Shown here piece by piece: positions 24,953-32,955 of a DNA stretch of 64,000 nucleotides (the stretch's first letter is position 1; each line of letters begins with the position of its first letter). The notes under the pieces were generated by a model, which saw only the letters and a list, made by a program, of their open reading frames with translations, ran no database searches and was not told the origin of the DNA. Position numbers and translations under genes: made by a program. The stretch is from Coriobacteriaceae bacterium (GTDB lineage Bacteria; Actinomycetota; Coriobacteriia; Coriobacteriales; Coriobacteriaceae). The DNA is taken from assembly GCA_025993015.1 (NCBI GenBank), contig DAJPFV010000001.1, positions 186,001 through 250,000 on the forward strand, read 5' to 3'.

Positions 24953-26266
24953 ATGAAGCTCACTATAGAATCGATGACCTACGGCGCCGACGGGCTGGCG
25001 CACGCCGACAACGGCAAGGCCGTCTTTGTGCAGGGTGCCGTGGCAGGCGACACCGTCGAGGCCGAGGTCGTACAGGACGGCAAGTCATTCATGCGCGCCC
25101 GCACCACCGAGATTCTGGAGCCAAGCCCCAATCGCATTCAGCCTCCCTGCCCCTTCGTGGGCATCTGCGGCGGCTGCTCGTGGGGCAATCTCTCACGCAC
25201 GGCACAGCTCGCCGCCAAGGAGCAAAACCTGCGCTCCACGCTCGAGCGCATCGGCAAGTTCGCTCCTGAGCTGGCAGATGAGTTGGTACAGCCCATCTGC
25301 CACACCAAGGACGACTGGGGCTACCGCAATAAAATCGAGCTCGAACCGACCGTCGTCAACGGTCGCGTGCGCCTTGGCATGCACGGTGTCGACCCCAGCA
25401 AAATCGTGACCGTCGATATGTGTCCGCTGTTCGATAAGCGCTTCCCGAAGGCACTCAAATCGGTCGTCGGCGCACTCAACTATCTAAGCGGCAGCCATGA
25501 CTTGGGGCTCGAACGCGTGGGCATTCGCGCATCGCGCCGCACCAAGGCACTCGAGGTCGCACTCTGGACGCCCACAGGCTCTTTTCCGCGCTCGCAGGTC
25601 TCCCGCGTGCTGGCGGACGCCGCTCATCCTACGAGCATCGTACGCGTGATGAGCAAGGGCGAAAAGAAGGCCCGCCGTGTCTCCAAGGTCGAAATGCTCG
25701 CCGGAGAGGGCTCATGGACCGAGAATATCGCCGAGGATCAGATGCGCTTGTCTGCCCCGTCTTTTTTCCAGGTCAACACCAAGGGTGCCGAGATTTTGAT
25801 CGATCTTGTCATGGAAGCGCTCGACCCGCAGGAAGACGAGCTTGCCGTGGACCTGTACTGCGGTGCCGGCACCTTTACCCTGCCGCTCGCCCGCCGCTGC
25901 GACTTTGTCGCTGCCGTCGAGGCCTACGGCCCCGCCGTGCGCGATCTACGCCGTAACCTGGAAATCAACAAGCTTGATAACGTCGACGTCATTGGCGGAG
26001 ACGCGGTGCGCGAGTTCCCCGACCAGGATGCCGACATCTTGGTGGTCGACCCGCCGCGCGCAGGCCTCGCCCCCGAGGCGATCGGCCTTATCGCCAGCAC
26101 GAGTGCCCGCGATGTCGCCTACGTGAGCTGCGACCCGGCCACCCTGGCGCGCGATCTCAAACGCTTTGTCGAAGAAGGCACCTTCTCCCCCGTAAAGATC
26201 ACGCCAGTCGACCTGTTCCCACAAACCTTCCACTGCGAGACCGTCGTCCACCTTAGGCGCAACTAG
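24953..26266 (+). CDS. 23S rRNA (uracil-5-)-methyltransferase, RlmD/RumA family
   Basis: SAM-dependent m5U methyltransferase with an iron-sulfur cluster. It has 437 residues from the ATG at 24953, which has AGGA upstream. An N-terminal TRAM domain (AHADNGKAVFVQGAVAGD) is followed by cluster cysteines in CPFVGICGGCSWG (C66, C72, C75) with a fourth in VDMCPLF. The SAM domain has DLYCGAGTFTLPLA. VVDPPRAGL and the nucleophile Cys in YVSCDPATLARD follow. The exact target uridine (RlmD, RlmCD or TrmA-like) cannot be told from sequence. Confidence 0.9.
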   Translation: MKLTIESMTYGADGLAHADNGKAVFVQGAVAGDTVEAEVVQDGKSFMRARTTEILEPSPNRIQPPCPFVGICGGCSWGNLSRTAQLAAKEQNLRSTLERIGKFAPELADELVQPICHTKDDWGYRNKIELEPTVVNGRVRLGMHGVDPSKIVTVDMCPLFDKRFPKALKSVVGALNYLSGSHDLGLERVGIRASRRTKALEVALWTPTGSFPRSQVSRVLADAAHPTSIVRVMSKGEKKARRVSKVEMLAGEGSWTENIAEDQMRLSAPSFFQVNTKGAEILIDLVMEALDPQEDELAVDLYCGAGTFTLPLARRCDFVAAVEAYGPAVRDLRRNLEINKLDNVDVIGGDAVREFPDQDADILVVDPPRAGLAPEAIGLIASTSARDVAYVSCDPATLARDLKRFVEEGTFSPVKITPVDLFPQTFHCETVVHLRRN

Positions 26267-26371
26267 CCGCTTAATCATTGCTCAGAAAATCATTGGGAAA
26301 TCGAGCGTGGCAAGCGGAGGTCTTCGGGGTATAAGACGGCTAATTGTATGCCGCCTATGAAAGGAACCCTC

Positions 26372-26914
26372 ATGCCCAGCGTTGCCGTTCTCGCCGCCGA
26401 TGGCTTTGAAACTATTGAATGCTTGACCATGGTCGATGTCATGCGTCGCGGCGGCGTGCGTGCCACGCTCGTCTCGATCATGCCCACGCGCGAGGTCGTA
26501 AGCTCGCTGCAGATCCCCGTGACCTGCGATGCGCTCTTTGATGAGATCAACTTTGACGAGTACGACTGCGTCGTGCTGCCCGGCGGCCTGCCCGGTGCCA
26601 CCAACCTGCGCGCAGATCAGCGCGTCTGCGACGTGGTCTGCGAGTTCGCCGCAACCAAGCACGTCGCCGCCATCTGCGCCGCCCCGTTTATCCTGGGCGA
26701 GCTCGACCTGCTCGAGGGGCGCCATGCCACGTGCTTCCCTGGCTTTGAGAAAAGCTTCCCCGAAGGCGCCTATACCGGCGAGAAGGTCACGCAAGACGGC
26801 AACATCATCACTGCCAGCGGCATGGCACAGTCCCTCCCCTTTGCATTGGAGCTGCTGCGCACGCTCGCCGGCGACAAGGCCGTCGAGAAGGTCGCCGAGG
26901 GCATCCAACTATGA
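26372..26914 (+). CDS. DJ-1/PfpI family protein
   Basis: Cytoplasmic protein of 180 residues from the ATG at 26372, preceded by GAAAGGAA. The DJ-1 fold is evident from VAVLAADGFETIE at the start, VLPGGLPGATNL and the nucleophilic elbow Cys in AAICAAPFILGE. An acidic residue in FETIE is at the expected active-site place. Members act as protein or glyoxal deglycases or chaperones; the specific activity is not clear. Its stop overlaps the maf start (ATGA), so the two are translationally coupled. Confidence 0.9.
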   Translation: MPSVAVLAADGFETIECLTMVDVMRRGGVRATLVSIMPTREVVSSLQIPVTCDALFDEINFDEYDCVVLPGGLPGATNLRADQRVCDVVCEFAATKHVAAICAAPFILGELDLLEGRHATCFPGFEKSFPEGAYTGEKVTQDGNIITASGMAQSLPFALELLRTLAGDKAVEKVAEGIQL

Positions 26915-27492
26915 TTTTGGCTTCGCAATCGCCGCGCCGCATAGAGCTGATGCGCGAGGCAGGCTACAACATTCGCGTGATTCCCGCGGATATCGACGAA
27001 ACGCCCTTTGATGGCGAGGCCCCGCTCACGCTTGTCGAGCGCTTGGCACGCGCCAAGGCGGCTGCCGTTGCTGCCGAGCATGCCGAGCCCAATGAGCTAA
27101 CGGTCGCGGCCGACACCATCGTCACCTTTGACGGCAAGATTCTGGGCAAGCCGGCAACCGAGGACGAGGCGCGCACTATGCTCCGTGAGCTTTCGGGCCG
27201 CACGCACCAGGTCGCAACCGGCGTCTGCATCGTTAAGGCAGGCGATACGGCCGCCCCGCATGCCGCCGAAAGCCTGTCCTTTGTCGATGTGACCGACGTG
27301 ACGTTCTACGAGCTCACCGACGAGCAGATCGAGCACTACGTCGCCTCGGGTGAGCCCATGGACAAGGCCGGCGCCTACGGCATTCAGGGCACAGGAGGAC
27401 GCATGCTCGTGCACGATATTTCGGGCGACTTCTATAACGTGGTGGGCCTACCCATCGCCCGCGTCGCGCGCGCGATTCAAAAACTCTCGTAA
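26911..27492 (+). CDS. maf: Maf family nucleotide pyrophosphatase
   Basis: House-cleaning dTTP/UTP-type pyrophosphatase of 193 residues. It starts MILASQSPRRIELM with the SxSPRR motif and has the AADTIVTFDGKILGKP motif and DKAGAYGIQG. The ATG overlaps the DJ-1 stop by four bases. Maf proteins are linked to septum control in Bacillus, but nothing here ties it to the distant dcw cluster. Confidence 0.95.
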   Translation: MILASQSPRRIELMREAGYNIRVIPADIDETPFDGEAPLTLVERLARAKAAAVAAEHAEPNELTVAADTIVTFDGKILGKPATEDEARTMLRELSGRTHQVATGVCIVKAGDTAAPHAAESLSFVDVTDVTFYELTDEQIEHYVASGEPMDKAGAYGIQGTGGRMLVHDISGDFYNVVGLPIARVARAIQKLS

Positions 27493-27592
27493 TTGCATCT
27501 GGCGCTGGGTATCCCCCGGGCCTACAATTTTGGCGTACCGTACGGATCCCGACCGGGCACAAGGCGCGGCGGAAAACCGATAGGAGTTAAAC

Positions 27593-28594
27593 ATGGATAC
27601 ACTGCTCGAGGCCATTGACGTCTGCGATGTCGATGGCTTTTGCTATGGCAACTATACGGACGAGGAGGCCGGCACCGGTTGCACCGTAATCGTGGCACCC
27701 GAGGGCGCCACCGGCGGCGTTGACGTTCGCGGCGGTGCTCCAGCATCGCGCGAAACCGACCTGCTGCGACCCGAGAACACCGTCGACAAGGTCCACGCCG
27801 TCTGCCTTTCGGGTGGATCGGCCTTTGGCCTCGAGGCTGCAAGCGGCGTCGCTCGCGAGCTTGAGAGCCGCGGCATCGGCCTTCCCGTCGGCCCCACGCA
27901 GGTGCCTATCGTGTGCTCCAGCTGTATCTTCGACCTCGCCTTTGGTAACCCCACCGTGCGCCCCGACATTGAGGCCGGCATCGCCGCCGTGCGCGAAGCA
28001 CTCGACCACACCCCCACCAAGCTCGAACAGGGCAACGTAGGCGCCGGCACGGGCGCTACCGTGGGTAAGCTCATGGGGCCTGCCACCTGCATGAAGGCCG
28101 GCCTTGGAGCTGCCGCCGTGGCACTCGGCCCCATCAAGGTGGGCGCCGTGGTCTCGGTCAACGCCTGCGGCAACGTTGTCGACCCCTTCACCGGCGAGTG
28201 GGTCGCCGGCATGCGCGCCGCAGCCGATAGCGACCAGATCGTCGACATGGAACTCGCAGCCTTTGCCGCCGCCGGATCCATGCAGATGCCGCTCGACCGC
28301 ACCAACACCACCATCAGCTGCATCGTCACCAACGTGGAACTCACTAAGGCACAAGCCACCAAGGTCTCCCAGATGGCCGCAGACGCCTACGCACACGCCA
28401 TCCGCCCCACACACACCACCAACGACGGCGACACCATCTACACCCTCGCCAGCGGCAAACTGGGCGCCCAGGCAAGCGCCGCCGTTCCCCTAGACCTACT
28501 GGGCATGCTCGCCGTAAGGGCCCTACAGACCGCCATCGTAAACGGAGCCAAAACCGCCAAAACCTCCCACGGCATCCCCGGCGCCGCGAAGTAG
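27593..28594 (+). CDS. P1 (S58) family peptidase, DmpA-like
   Basis: A 333-residue Ntn-type aminopeptidase related to DmpA L-aminopeptidase/D-esterase, which is self-cleaved into two chains. Recognisable parts are PEGATGGVDVRGGAP, LSGGSAFGLEAASGV and the cleavage-site region GNVGAGTGATVGKL near residue 145, where the Thr would become the new N-terminal nucleophile in place of the more usual Ser. No signal peptide is seen, so it is probably cytoplasmic. TAGGAG precedes the start. Physiological substrate unknown. Confidence 0.9.
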   Translation: MDTLLEAIDVCDVDGFCYGNYTDEEAGTGCTVIVAPEGATGGVDVRGGAPASRETDLLRPENTVDKVHAVCLSGGSAFGLEAASGVARELESRGIGLPVGPTQVPIVCSSCIFDLAFGNPTVRPDIEAGIAAVREALDHTPTKLEQGNVGAGTGATVGKLMGPATCMKAGLGAAAVALGPIKVGAVVSVNACGNVVDPFTGEWVAGMRAAADSDQIVDMELAAFAAAGSMQMPLDRTNTTISCIVTNVELTKAQATKVSQMAADAYAHAIRPTHTTNDGDTIYTLASGKLGAQASAAVPLDLLGMLAVRALQTAIVNGAKTAKTSHGIPGAAK

Positions 28595-28606
28595 CCTAAC
28601 CTGACC

Positions 28607-28731
28607 GGTTGCCCGGTGGGGCTTGGCTATGTTTGCTGCTCTACAGTCCTGGCTCGCACGAAGAGCACATTAAGTGCTCTTCGGCTCGTGCGGAACTCGC
28701 GACAAACATAACCAAGCCCCACCGGGCAACC
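28607..28731. repeat. Nested long inverted repeat, element A
   Basis: Outer arms 28607-28635 and 28703-28731 (starting GGTTGCCCGGTGGGGCTTGG) are 29 bases with one mismatch. The 67-base core contains AGTCC...GGAACT pairing and a perfect 10 bp inner stem CGAAGAGCAC/GTGCTCTTCG with loop ATTAA. The core is shared, in reverse orientation, with element B; the outer arms are not. It begins 12 bases after the peptidase gene and may also terminate it. Confidence 0.85.
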
Positions 28732-28824
28732 TACCAACCAGATTCTTTTCAGCCCAGGCCCCTGTGTACCGCGCGTCGAAGATCTTCAAATTCAAATAAA
28801 CTGACAATCGATTCTTATAGCAGA

Positions 28825-28934
28825 GGCCCCTTGGCCTTTAGTTTGATACAAGTTCCGCACGAGCCGGAAAGCACTTAATGTGCTTTCCGTGCGAGCAGGA
28901 CTGTTCGCAGTAGCAAACTAAAGGCCAAGGGGCC
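28825..28934. repeat. Nested long inverted repeat, element B
   Basis: Outer arms 28825-28845 and 28914-28934 (GGCCCCTTGGCCTTTAGTTTG) are a perfect 21 bp. The inner stem is CGGAAAGCAC/GTGCTTTCCG with loop TTAAT. It reads as the reverse complement of element A, with two stem positions changed on both arms. It ends 32 bases from the glycosyltransferase stop. The 370-base gap between the two genes contains nothing else. Confidence 0.85.
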
Positions 28935-28966
28935 CAGTCAACCTATCAACAGCGATTACTCAGCAG

Positions 28967-29998
28967 CTAGTTGAATTTGAAGATCTTTGAGGCAAGACGG
29001 TATAGGCCGAGTGTGGTTTTGTCTCCGGCCCGTCCGCGCAGATTGGTGAAGAACCCGACCACGCCGTAGCGGGCACGACGATACATGCGCTCGTCGTAGG
29101 CCTTCAAATCATTCCACAGCATCTTTAGGCGCTCGTCGGCGCAATCTTCCTCGGAAAGCTTGGTGAGCACCGAGCAGATCGCCATCATCATGGTGAAATA
29201 GCCCATCATGTACGAGCGCAGACGCGACGACTCAACATCGCTGTACAGGTGGTACGACTCCATCATGATGCGCGTCACACGGAACTGCTGGTCCAGACGC
29301 TTGACCATCGTGGCCTCGTTGACACTCTGGCCCTCGCGACCGATAAAGTAGCGATAGAGGTCGATGTCGGCGTAGTACATGGTCTTGCAACGCGGCAGCG
29401 GCACGTAGGCGTAGATGTTGTCCACATAGAACGTGTGCGGCGGCATGGGAAGGTTGGACTCGCGCAGCACATCCGTGCGATAGCACAGGCTGTGCATGAG
29501 TAGGTTCTGGTCCAGGCGGAAATGACCGATCTGATCCCAGGAAAAGATCTTTTTGCGCGGCAGGGCAAATTTGTAGCCAATAGCGGTATGCGTGCCCTCG
29601 TAAACCTTCTCGTACACGTAGTTCGAGATAAACAGGTCAACGCGCTGGTCACGCTCTTCAAAGCCACGCAGAATCGACAGCATAGTCGAAAGAGCCGCAG
29701 CATCGAGCCAGTCATCCGAGTCGACGACCTTGTAGTAGGTGCCCTGTGCCTCGCGCAGACCCGAAAGGACGGCAATACCGTGGCCGCCGTTCTCCTGGTG
29801 CACCGCGCGAATGATACCGGGATAACGTGCCTCCCACTCGTCGGCCTTATCGGCCGTCTCGTCCTTGGAGCCGTCGTCCACTACGATAATCTCGATATCG
29901 GTGGCGTAATTGCTCCCCTCCAAGATGGAGGTGATGCAATGGTCCATGTCCTTGGCGGCGTTATACGAGGGAATACCGAATGTTATGACTTTATGCAT
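28967..29998 (-). CDS. Family 2 glycosyltransferase
   Basis: GT-A fold glycosyltransferase of 343 residues from an ATG that overlaps the mutase stop by 8 bases. The start MHKVITFGIPSYNAAKDMDHCI, the nucleotide-binding VVDDGSKDET and the metal-binding DSDDWLDA (DxD) are clear. The C-terminal third lacks a strong membrane segment, so it is likely membrane-associated at most. With UDP-galactopyranose mutase translated just before it, transfer of galactofuranose to a surface glycan is a fair guess, but not proven. Confidence 0.88.
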   Translation of the reverse strand: MHKVITFGIPSYNAAKDMDHCITSILEGSNYATDIEIIVVDDGSKDETADKADEWEARYPGIIRAVHQENGGHGIAVLSGLREAQGTYYKVVDSDDWLDAAALSTMLSILRGFEERDQRVDLFISNYVYEKVYEGTHTAIGYKFALPRKKIFSWDQIGHFRLDQNLLMHSLCYRTDVLRESNLPMPPHTFYVDNIYAYVPLPRCKTMYYADIDLYRYFIGREGQSVNEATMVKRLDQQFRVTRIMMESYHLYSDVESSRLRSYMMGYFTMMMAICSVLTKLSEEDCADERLKMLWNDLKAYDERMYRRARYGVVGFFTNLRGRAGDKTTLGLYRLASKIFKFN

Positions 29999-31193
29999 GG
30001 CAGGCGATAATCTCATCCGAAAGATCGAGGGCGGAATTGGTCACAGCGTCCATATCGTAGTAACGATACTCGGCCAGACGACCCACCGGGTGGAAGTTCG
30101 TCAGGTTCTGGACGCGCTCAAGATAGCGCTCATAGAGCTCACGGTTCTCGGGCTCAAGAATGGCGTAGTACGGCGTCTCGCCCGAGCCGGGCGTATAGGC
30201 CTTGGAATACTCCTTCATGATGGTGGTCTTGCCGGGCAGGATCTGACCGGTCATGTTCTTGAACTCGGTAATGCGCGTGTAGTCCTCGCTCGTGGTGTAG
30301 TTGACGGTGCCCACGGGCTGGAACTGGTCCATATCGAGCGTCTCGAACTTCATGTCGAGCGTGCGGTACGGTAGCGCGCCCAGATCGAGATTGAACAGCT
30401 CATCGAGCGGACCGGTGTAGACGATCTCGCCACCATAGACCTTGCCGTCGATCTTGACGGTAGTCTCGTCGATTTCAAAGAGGTCACGGGCGTCCACGTC
30501 GCAGAACACGTCGATCAGGTCGTGGTCGAGCATGTGCTCAAAGAGCGCCGTGTAGCCCTCCTGCGGCATGCCCTGGAAGGGAGCTTGCGGGAAGTAGCGG
30601 TCATCATCGCCCACAAAGACGGGAACGCGGCCGGTGATCGAGGGATCGATCTGATCGGGCGTCTGGCCCCACTGCTTCATGGTGTAATGCAAAAAGACGT
30701 TCTCGTAGACGTAATCGGCGACCTCGGCAAGATCCGGGTCGTTCTTCTTACGCAGCTCCATAATGGGCACCTTGACATCCTTGCCAAAAGTCTCCACGAG
30801 CTTCTGATACAGCTCCTCGCCGCGCTCGTCACCAAAGGCGAGCTTGAGACTCGCATGGTTGAAGGGCACGGGCATAAGGGTACCGTTGATGTTGGCGAGC
30901 ACCTTGTGCTGATAATCCGTCCACTTGGTAAAGCGCGACAGGAAATTGTGCACGCGCTCGTTAAAAGTGTGATAGATATGCGGACCGTACTCGTGGATCA
31001 GGATTCCGGCCTCGTCAGTGCAGTCATAGGCATTGCCCGCAATGTGGCTACGGCGCTCCAAAACGGCAACACGATAGCCGATGGTCTCGGCAAGACGGCG
31101 GGCGCAAACGGCACCGGCATATCCAGCACCGACGACAATCATGTCGTACGCGCCGGCGTTAAAGCCTTCAGGCAGGCCTGAGGTAATCTGCAT
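29991..31193 (-). CDS. glf: UDP-galactopyranose mutase
   Basis: FAD-dependent isomerase of UDP-galactopyranose and UDP-galactofuranose. It has 400 residues. The FAD-binding motif VVGAGYAGAVCARRLAE lies about 20 residues in, after a longer than usual N-terminus. HIAGNAYD, YGPHIYHTF, YTGPLDELF and the end EYRYYDMDAV are family hallmarks. AAGGAG precedes the start. It is followed by a coupled glycosyltransferase, which suggests galactofuranose-containing surface glycan synthesis. Confidence 0.95.
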   Translation of the reverse strand: MQITSGLPEGFNAGAYDMIVVGAGYAGAVCARRLAETIGYRVAVLERRSHIAGNAYDCTDEAGILIHEYGPHIYHTFNERVHNFLSRFTKWTDYQHKVLANINGTLMPVPFNHASLKLAFGDERGEELYQKLVETFGKDVKVPIMELRKKNDPDLAEVADYVYENVFLHYTMKQWGQTPDQIDPSITGRVPVFVGDDDRYFPQAPFQGMPQEGYTALFEHMLDHDLIDVFCDVDARDLFEIDETTVKIDGKVYGGEIVYTGPLDELFNLDLGALPYRTLDMKFETLDMDQFQPVGTVNYTTSEDYTRITEFKNMTGQILPGKTTIMKEYSKAYTPGSGETPYYAILEPENRELYERYLERVQNLTNFHPVGRLAEYRYYDMDAVTNSALDLSDEIIACHA

Positions 31194-31292
31194 CGATACT
31201 CCTTGTCAAAAGCCACGGGCTCGTTAGCTGGGCTTTTCTCGAACATTCTTCGAGACATATTTATCAGAGCGATTATAGCGCTAATGCGTCCT

Positions 31293-31371
31293 ATAATGAG
31301 CTTGCCACACAAGGAAAGCTCAAGCACCGCGGCGTACATAATTGAAAGGTAAACCCGCTAGCAGCGGGTTT
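31293..31371 (+). promoter_or_regulatory. pta -10 box and leader hairpin
   Basis: A TATAAT (31293-31298) without a convincing -35 is followed by a hairpin AAACCCGC/GCGGGTTT (31351-31371) trailed by ATTCG, about 50 bases before the pta start. The hairpin resembles an attenuator or the end of an upstream transcript. Confidence 0.4.
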
Positions 31372-31424
31372 ATTCGTGAACAGCCGGGTGCCTGGAGCTT
31401 AGCGAAACGCTTGTAAGGAGTAAC

Positions 31425-32405
31425 ATGAGCGATTTCCTAAACCGTATGAAGTCTGCCGCCAAGGCCGACCTTAAGACGATCGTCCTGCCCGAGGGCGAGG
31501 ATCCGCGCACTATCGTCGCGGCCACCAAAATCATCGAGGAGGGCCTGGCAAAGATCGTCATCCTGGGCAACCCCGACGAGATCAACGTTCCCGGCGCTAC
31601 CGTCATCGACCCGCGCAATGCCGAGAAGCACAAGGAGTACGCGCAGAAGTTTGCCGAGCTCCGCGCCAAGAAGGGCGTTACCATCGAGCAGGCTCGCGCC
31701 CAGGTGATGGACGCCACCTACTTTGGCACCATGATGGTCAAGATGGGCGATGCCGACGGCCTGGTCTCCGGCGCCTGCCACTCCACCGCCGACACCCTGC
31801 GCCCCGCGCTTCAGATCCTCAAGACCGCCCCGGGCACCAAGCTGGTCTCGGCCTTCTTCGTGATGTGCACCGACACCCCGCAGTTCGGCACTGACGGCAC
31901 GCTGATCTTCGCCGACTGCGGCCTCAACATCAACCCGTCCTCCGACGAGCTCTCCGAGATCGCCATCGCCTCCGCTCACTCCTGGTCCACCTTCATGGGC
32001 AACGTTGAGCCGCACGTGGCCATGCTCTCCTACTCCACCATGGGCTCCGCTGGCGGCGAGGTCGCCAAGAAGGTCCAGGAGGCTGTGAAGTTCTGCAAGG
32101 AGAAGGCTCCCGAGCTCGCCATCGACGGCGACCTGCAGCTCGATGCCGCTATTGTCCCCACCGTCGCCCAGCTCAAGGCTCCCGGCTCCTCCGTTGCCGG
32201 CAAGGCCAACGTACTCGTGTTCCCCGACCTCGAGGCCGGCAACATCGGCTACAAGCTGGTCCAGCGCTTCGCCGGTGCTGACGCCTACGGCCCCATCCTG
32301 CAGGGCATCGCCAAGCCGGTTAACGACCTTTCGCGCGGCTGCACTGCCGACGACATCGTGGGTGTCGTGGCCATCACCGCCGTCCAGGCTCAGATGGCTG
32401 AGTAG
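31425..32405 (+). CDS. pta: Phosphate acetyltransferase
   Basis: Converts acetyl-CoA and phosphate to acetyl phosphate. It has 326 residues, the short Pta form without an N-terminal regulatory domain. Features: VLPEGEDPRTIVAATKI at the start, DGLVSGACHSTADTLRPALQI and GLNINPSSDEL, then VLVFPDLEAGNIGYKLVQR at the C-terminus. Its partner acetate kinases lie downstream on the opposite strand rather than in the same operon. Confidence 0.96.
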   Translation: MSDFLNRMKSAAKADLKTIVLPEGEDPRTIVAATKIIEEGLAKIVILGNPDEINVPGATVIDPRNAEKHKEYAQKFAELRAKKGVTIEQARAQVMDATYFGTMMVKMGDADGLVSGACHSTADTLRPALQILKTAPGTKLVSAFFVMCTDTPQFGTDGTLIFADCGLNINPSSDELSEIAIASAHSWSTFMGNVEPHVAMLSYSTMGSAGGEVAKKVQEAVKFCKEKAPELAIDGDLQLDAAIVPTVAQLKAPGSSVAGKANVLVFPDLEAGNIGYKLVQRFAGADAYGPILQGIAKPVNDLSRGCTADDIVGVVAITAVQAQMAE

Positions 32406-32420
32406 CGGACATATCCCCTC

Positions 32421-32547
32421 GGGACCCTACAGGGTAAAGCTCTGAAAACGTCCTCGGACATGCATGAAACCCCCGCTGCGCACTTCGTGCGGCGGGGGTT
32501 TCATGCGTCCTGCGGAATATTATCAGAGCTTTACCCTGTAGGGTCCC
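32421..32547. repeat. Nested long inverted repeat, element C
   Basis: Perfect 25 bp outer arms 32421-32445 and 32523-32547 (GGGACCCTACAGGGTAAAGC...) enclose a very strong inner hairpin: 15 bp stem GCATGAAACCCCCGC with a further CGCAC/GTGCG stem-loop. The inner hairpin, with AAA and TTT sides, can act as the pta terminator. The design matches elements A and B but the sequence is different. Confidence 0.8.
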
Positions 32548-32708
32548 TGCCGCCACGTAGCAATCAGGGAATCCGGGGTGGACGGCGGCTTGGCTACGAG
32601 CTGGAGCTGAAAATCTGAATGGATGGGTGCCGTTGCTGGGAGCGAAGGCGTTGCTGATGATGATCACTTTGGAGATTGAAAGGCCGGTGGGCTTCGGCGG
32701 TTGTTGTG

Positions 32709-32881
32709 CCGGAAACTACATCCCAGTTTGGAGGCGGATTGTGGGATGTGGCTTCCGCTTGGGGCCTGTTTGGGAAACTTTGGGACGGAATTTTGCTTTA
32801 TTGTGGGTCGCACTTTCCGCAACGTGCCTCAACCGGAAAGCGTGTCCCAGTATTTGCGCTCGAAATGGGATGGGGTTTCCG
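32709..32881. repeat. Tandem related hairpins between pta and ackA
   Basis: Two units share the plan CGGAAA...TCCCA...TGGGA...TTCCG: 32709-32757 and 32833-32881. A degenerate unit (GGGAAAC...GGGACGGAA...TTTCCG) lies between them. The pta-ackA gap of about 550 bases contains no gene, only element C, these units and the ackA terminator. Confidence 0.55.
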
Positions 32882-32899
32882 CCGTCCACCTGCTAGTAA

Positions 32900-32933
32900 A
32901 AAGGCCTCCGGAGCCGTTGCTCTGGAGGCCTTT
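32900..32933 (-). terminator. Terminator of acetate kinase 1
   Basis: On the minus strand AAAGGCCTCC and GGAGGCCTTT form a 10 bp stem followed by TTTAC; almost symmetrical, so it may work in both directions. Confidence 0.85.
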
Positions 32934-32955
32934 CGTTTACTTGCAAATGCGCGCG

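Noticed and set aside
28601..28940. CRISPR-like array
   Set aside because: The repeats are only two, in opposite orientation and nested palindromes, with no spacers and no cas genes nearby.
31293..31371. Riboswitch in front of pta
   Set aside because: Only a single short hairpin is present; no known aptamer outline could be recognised.
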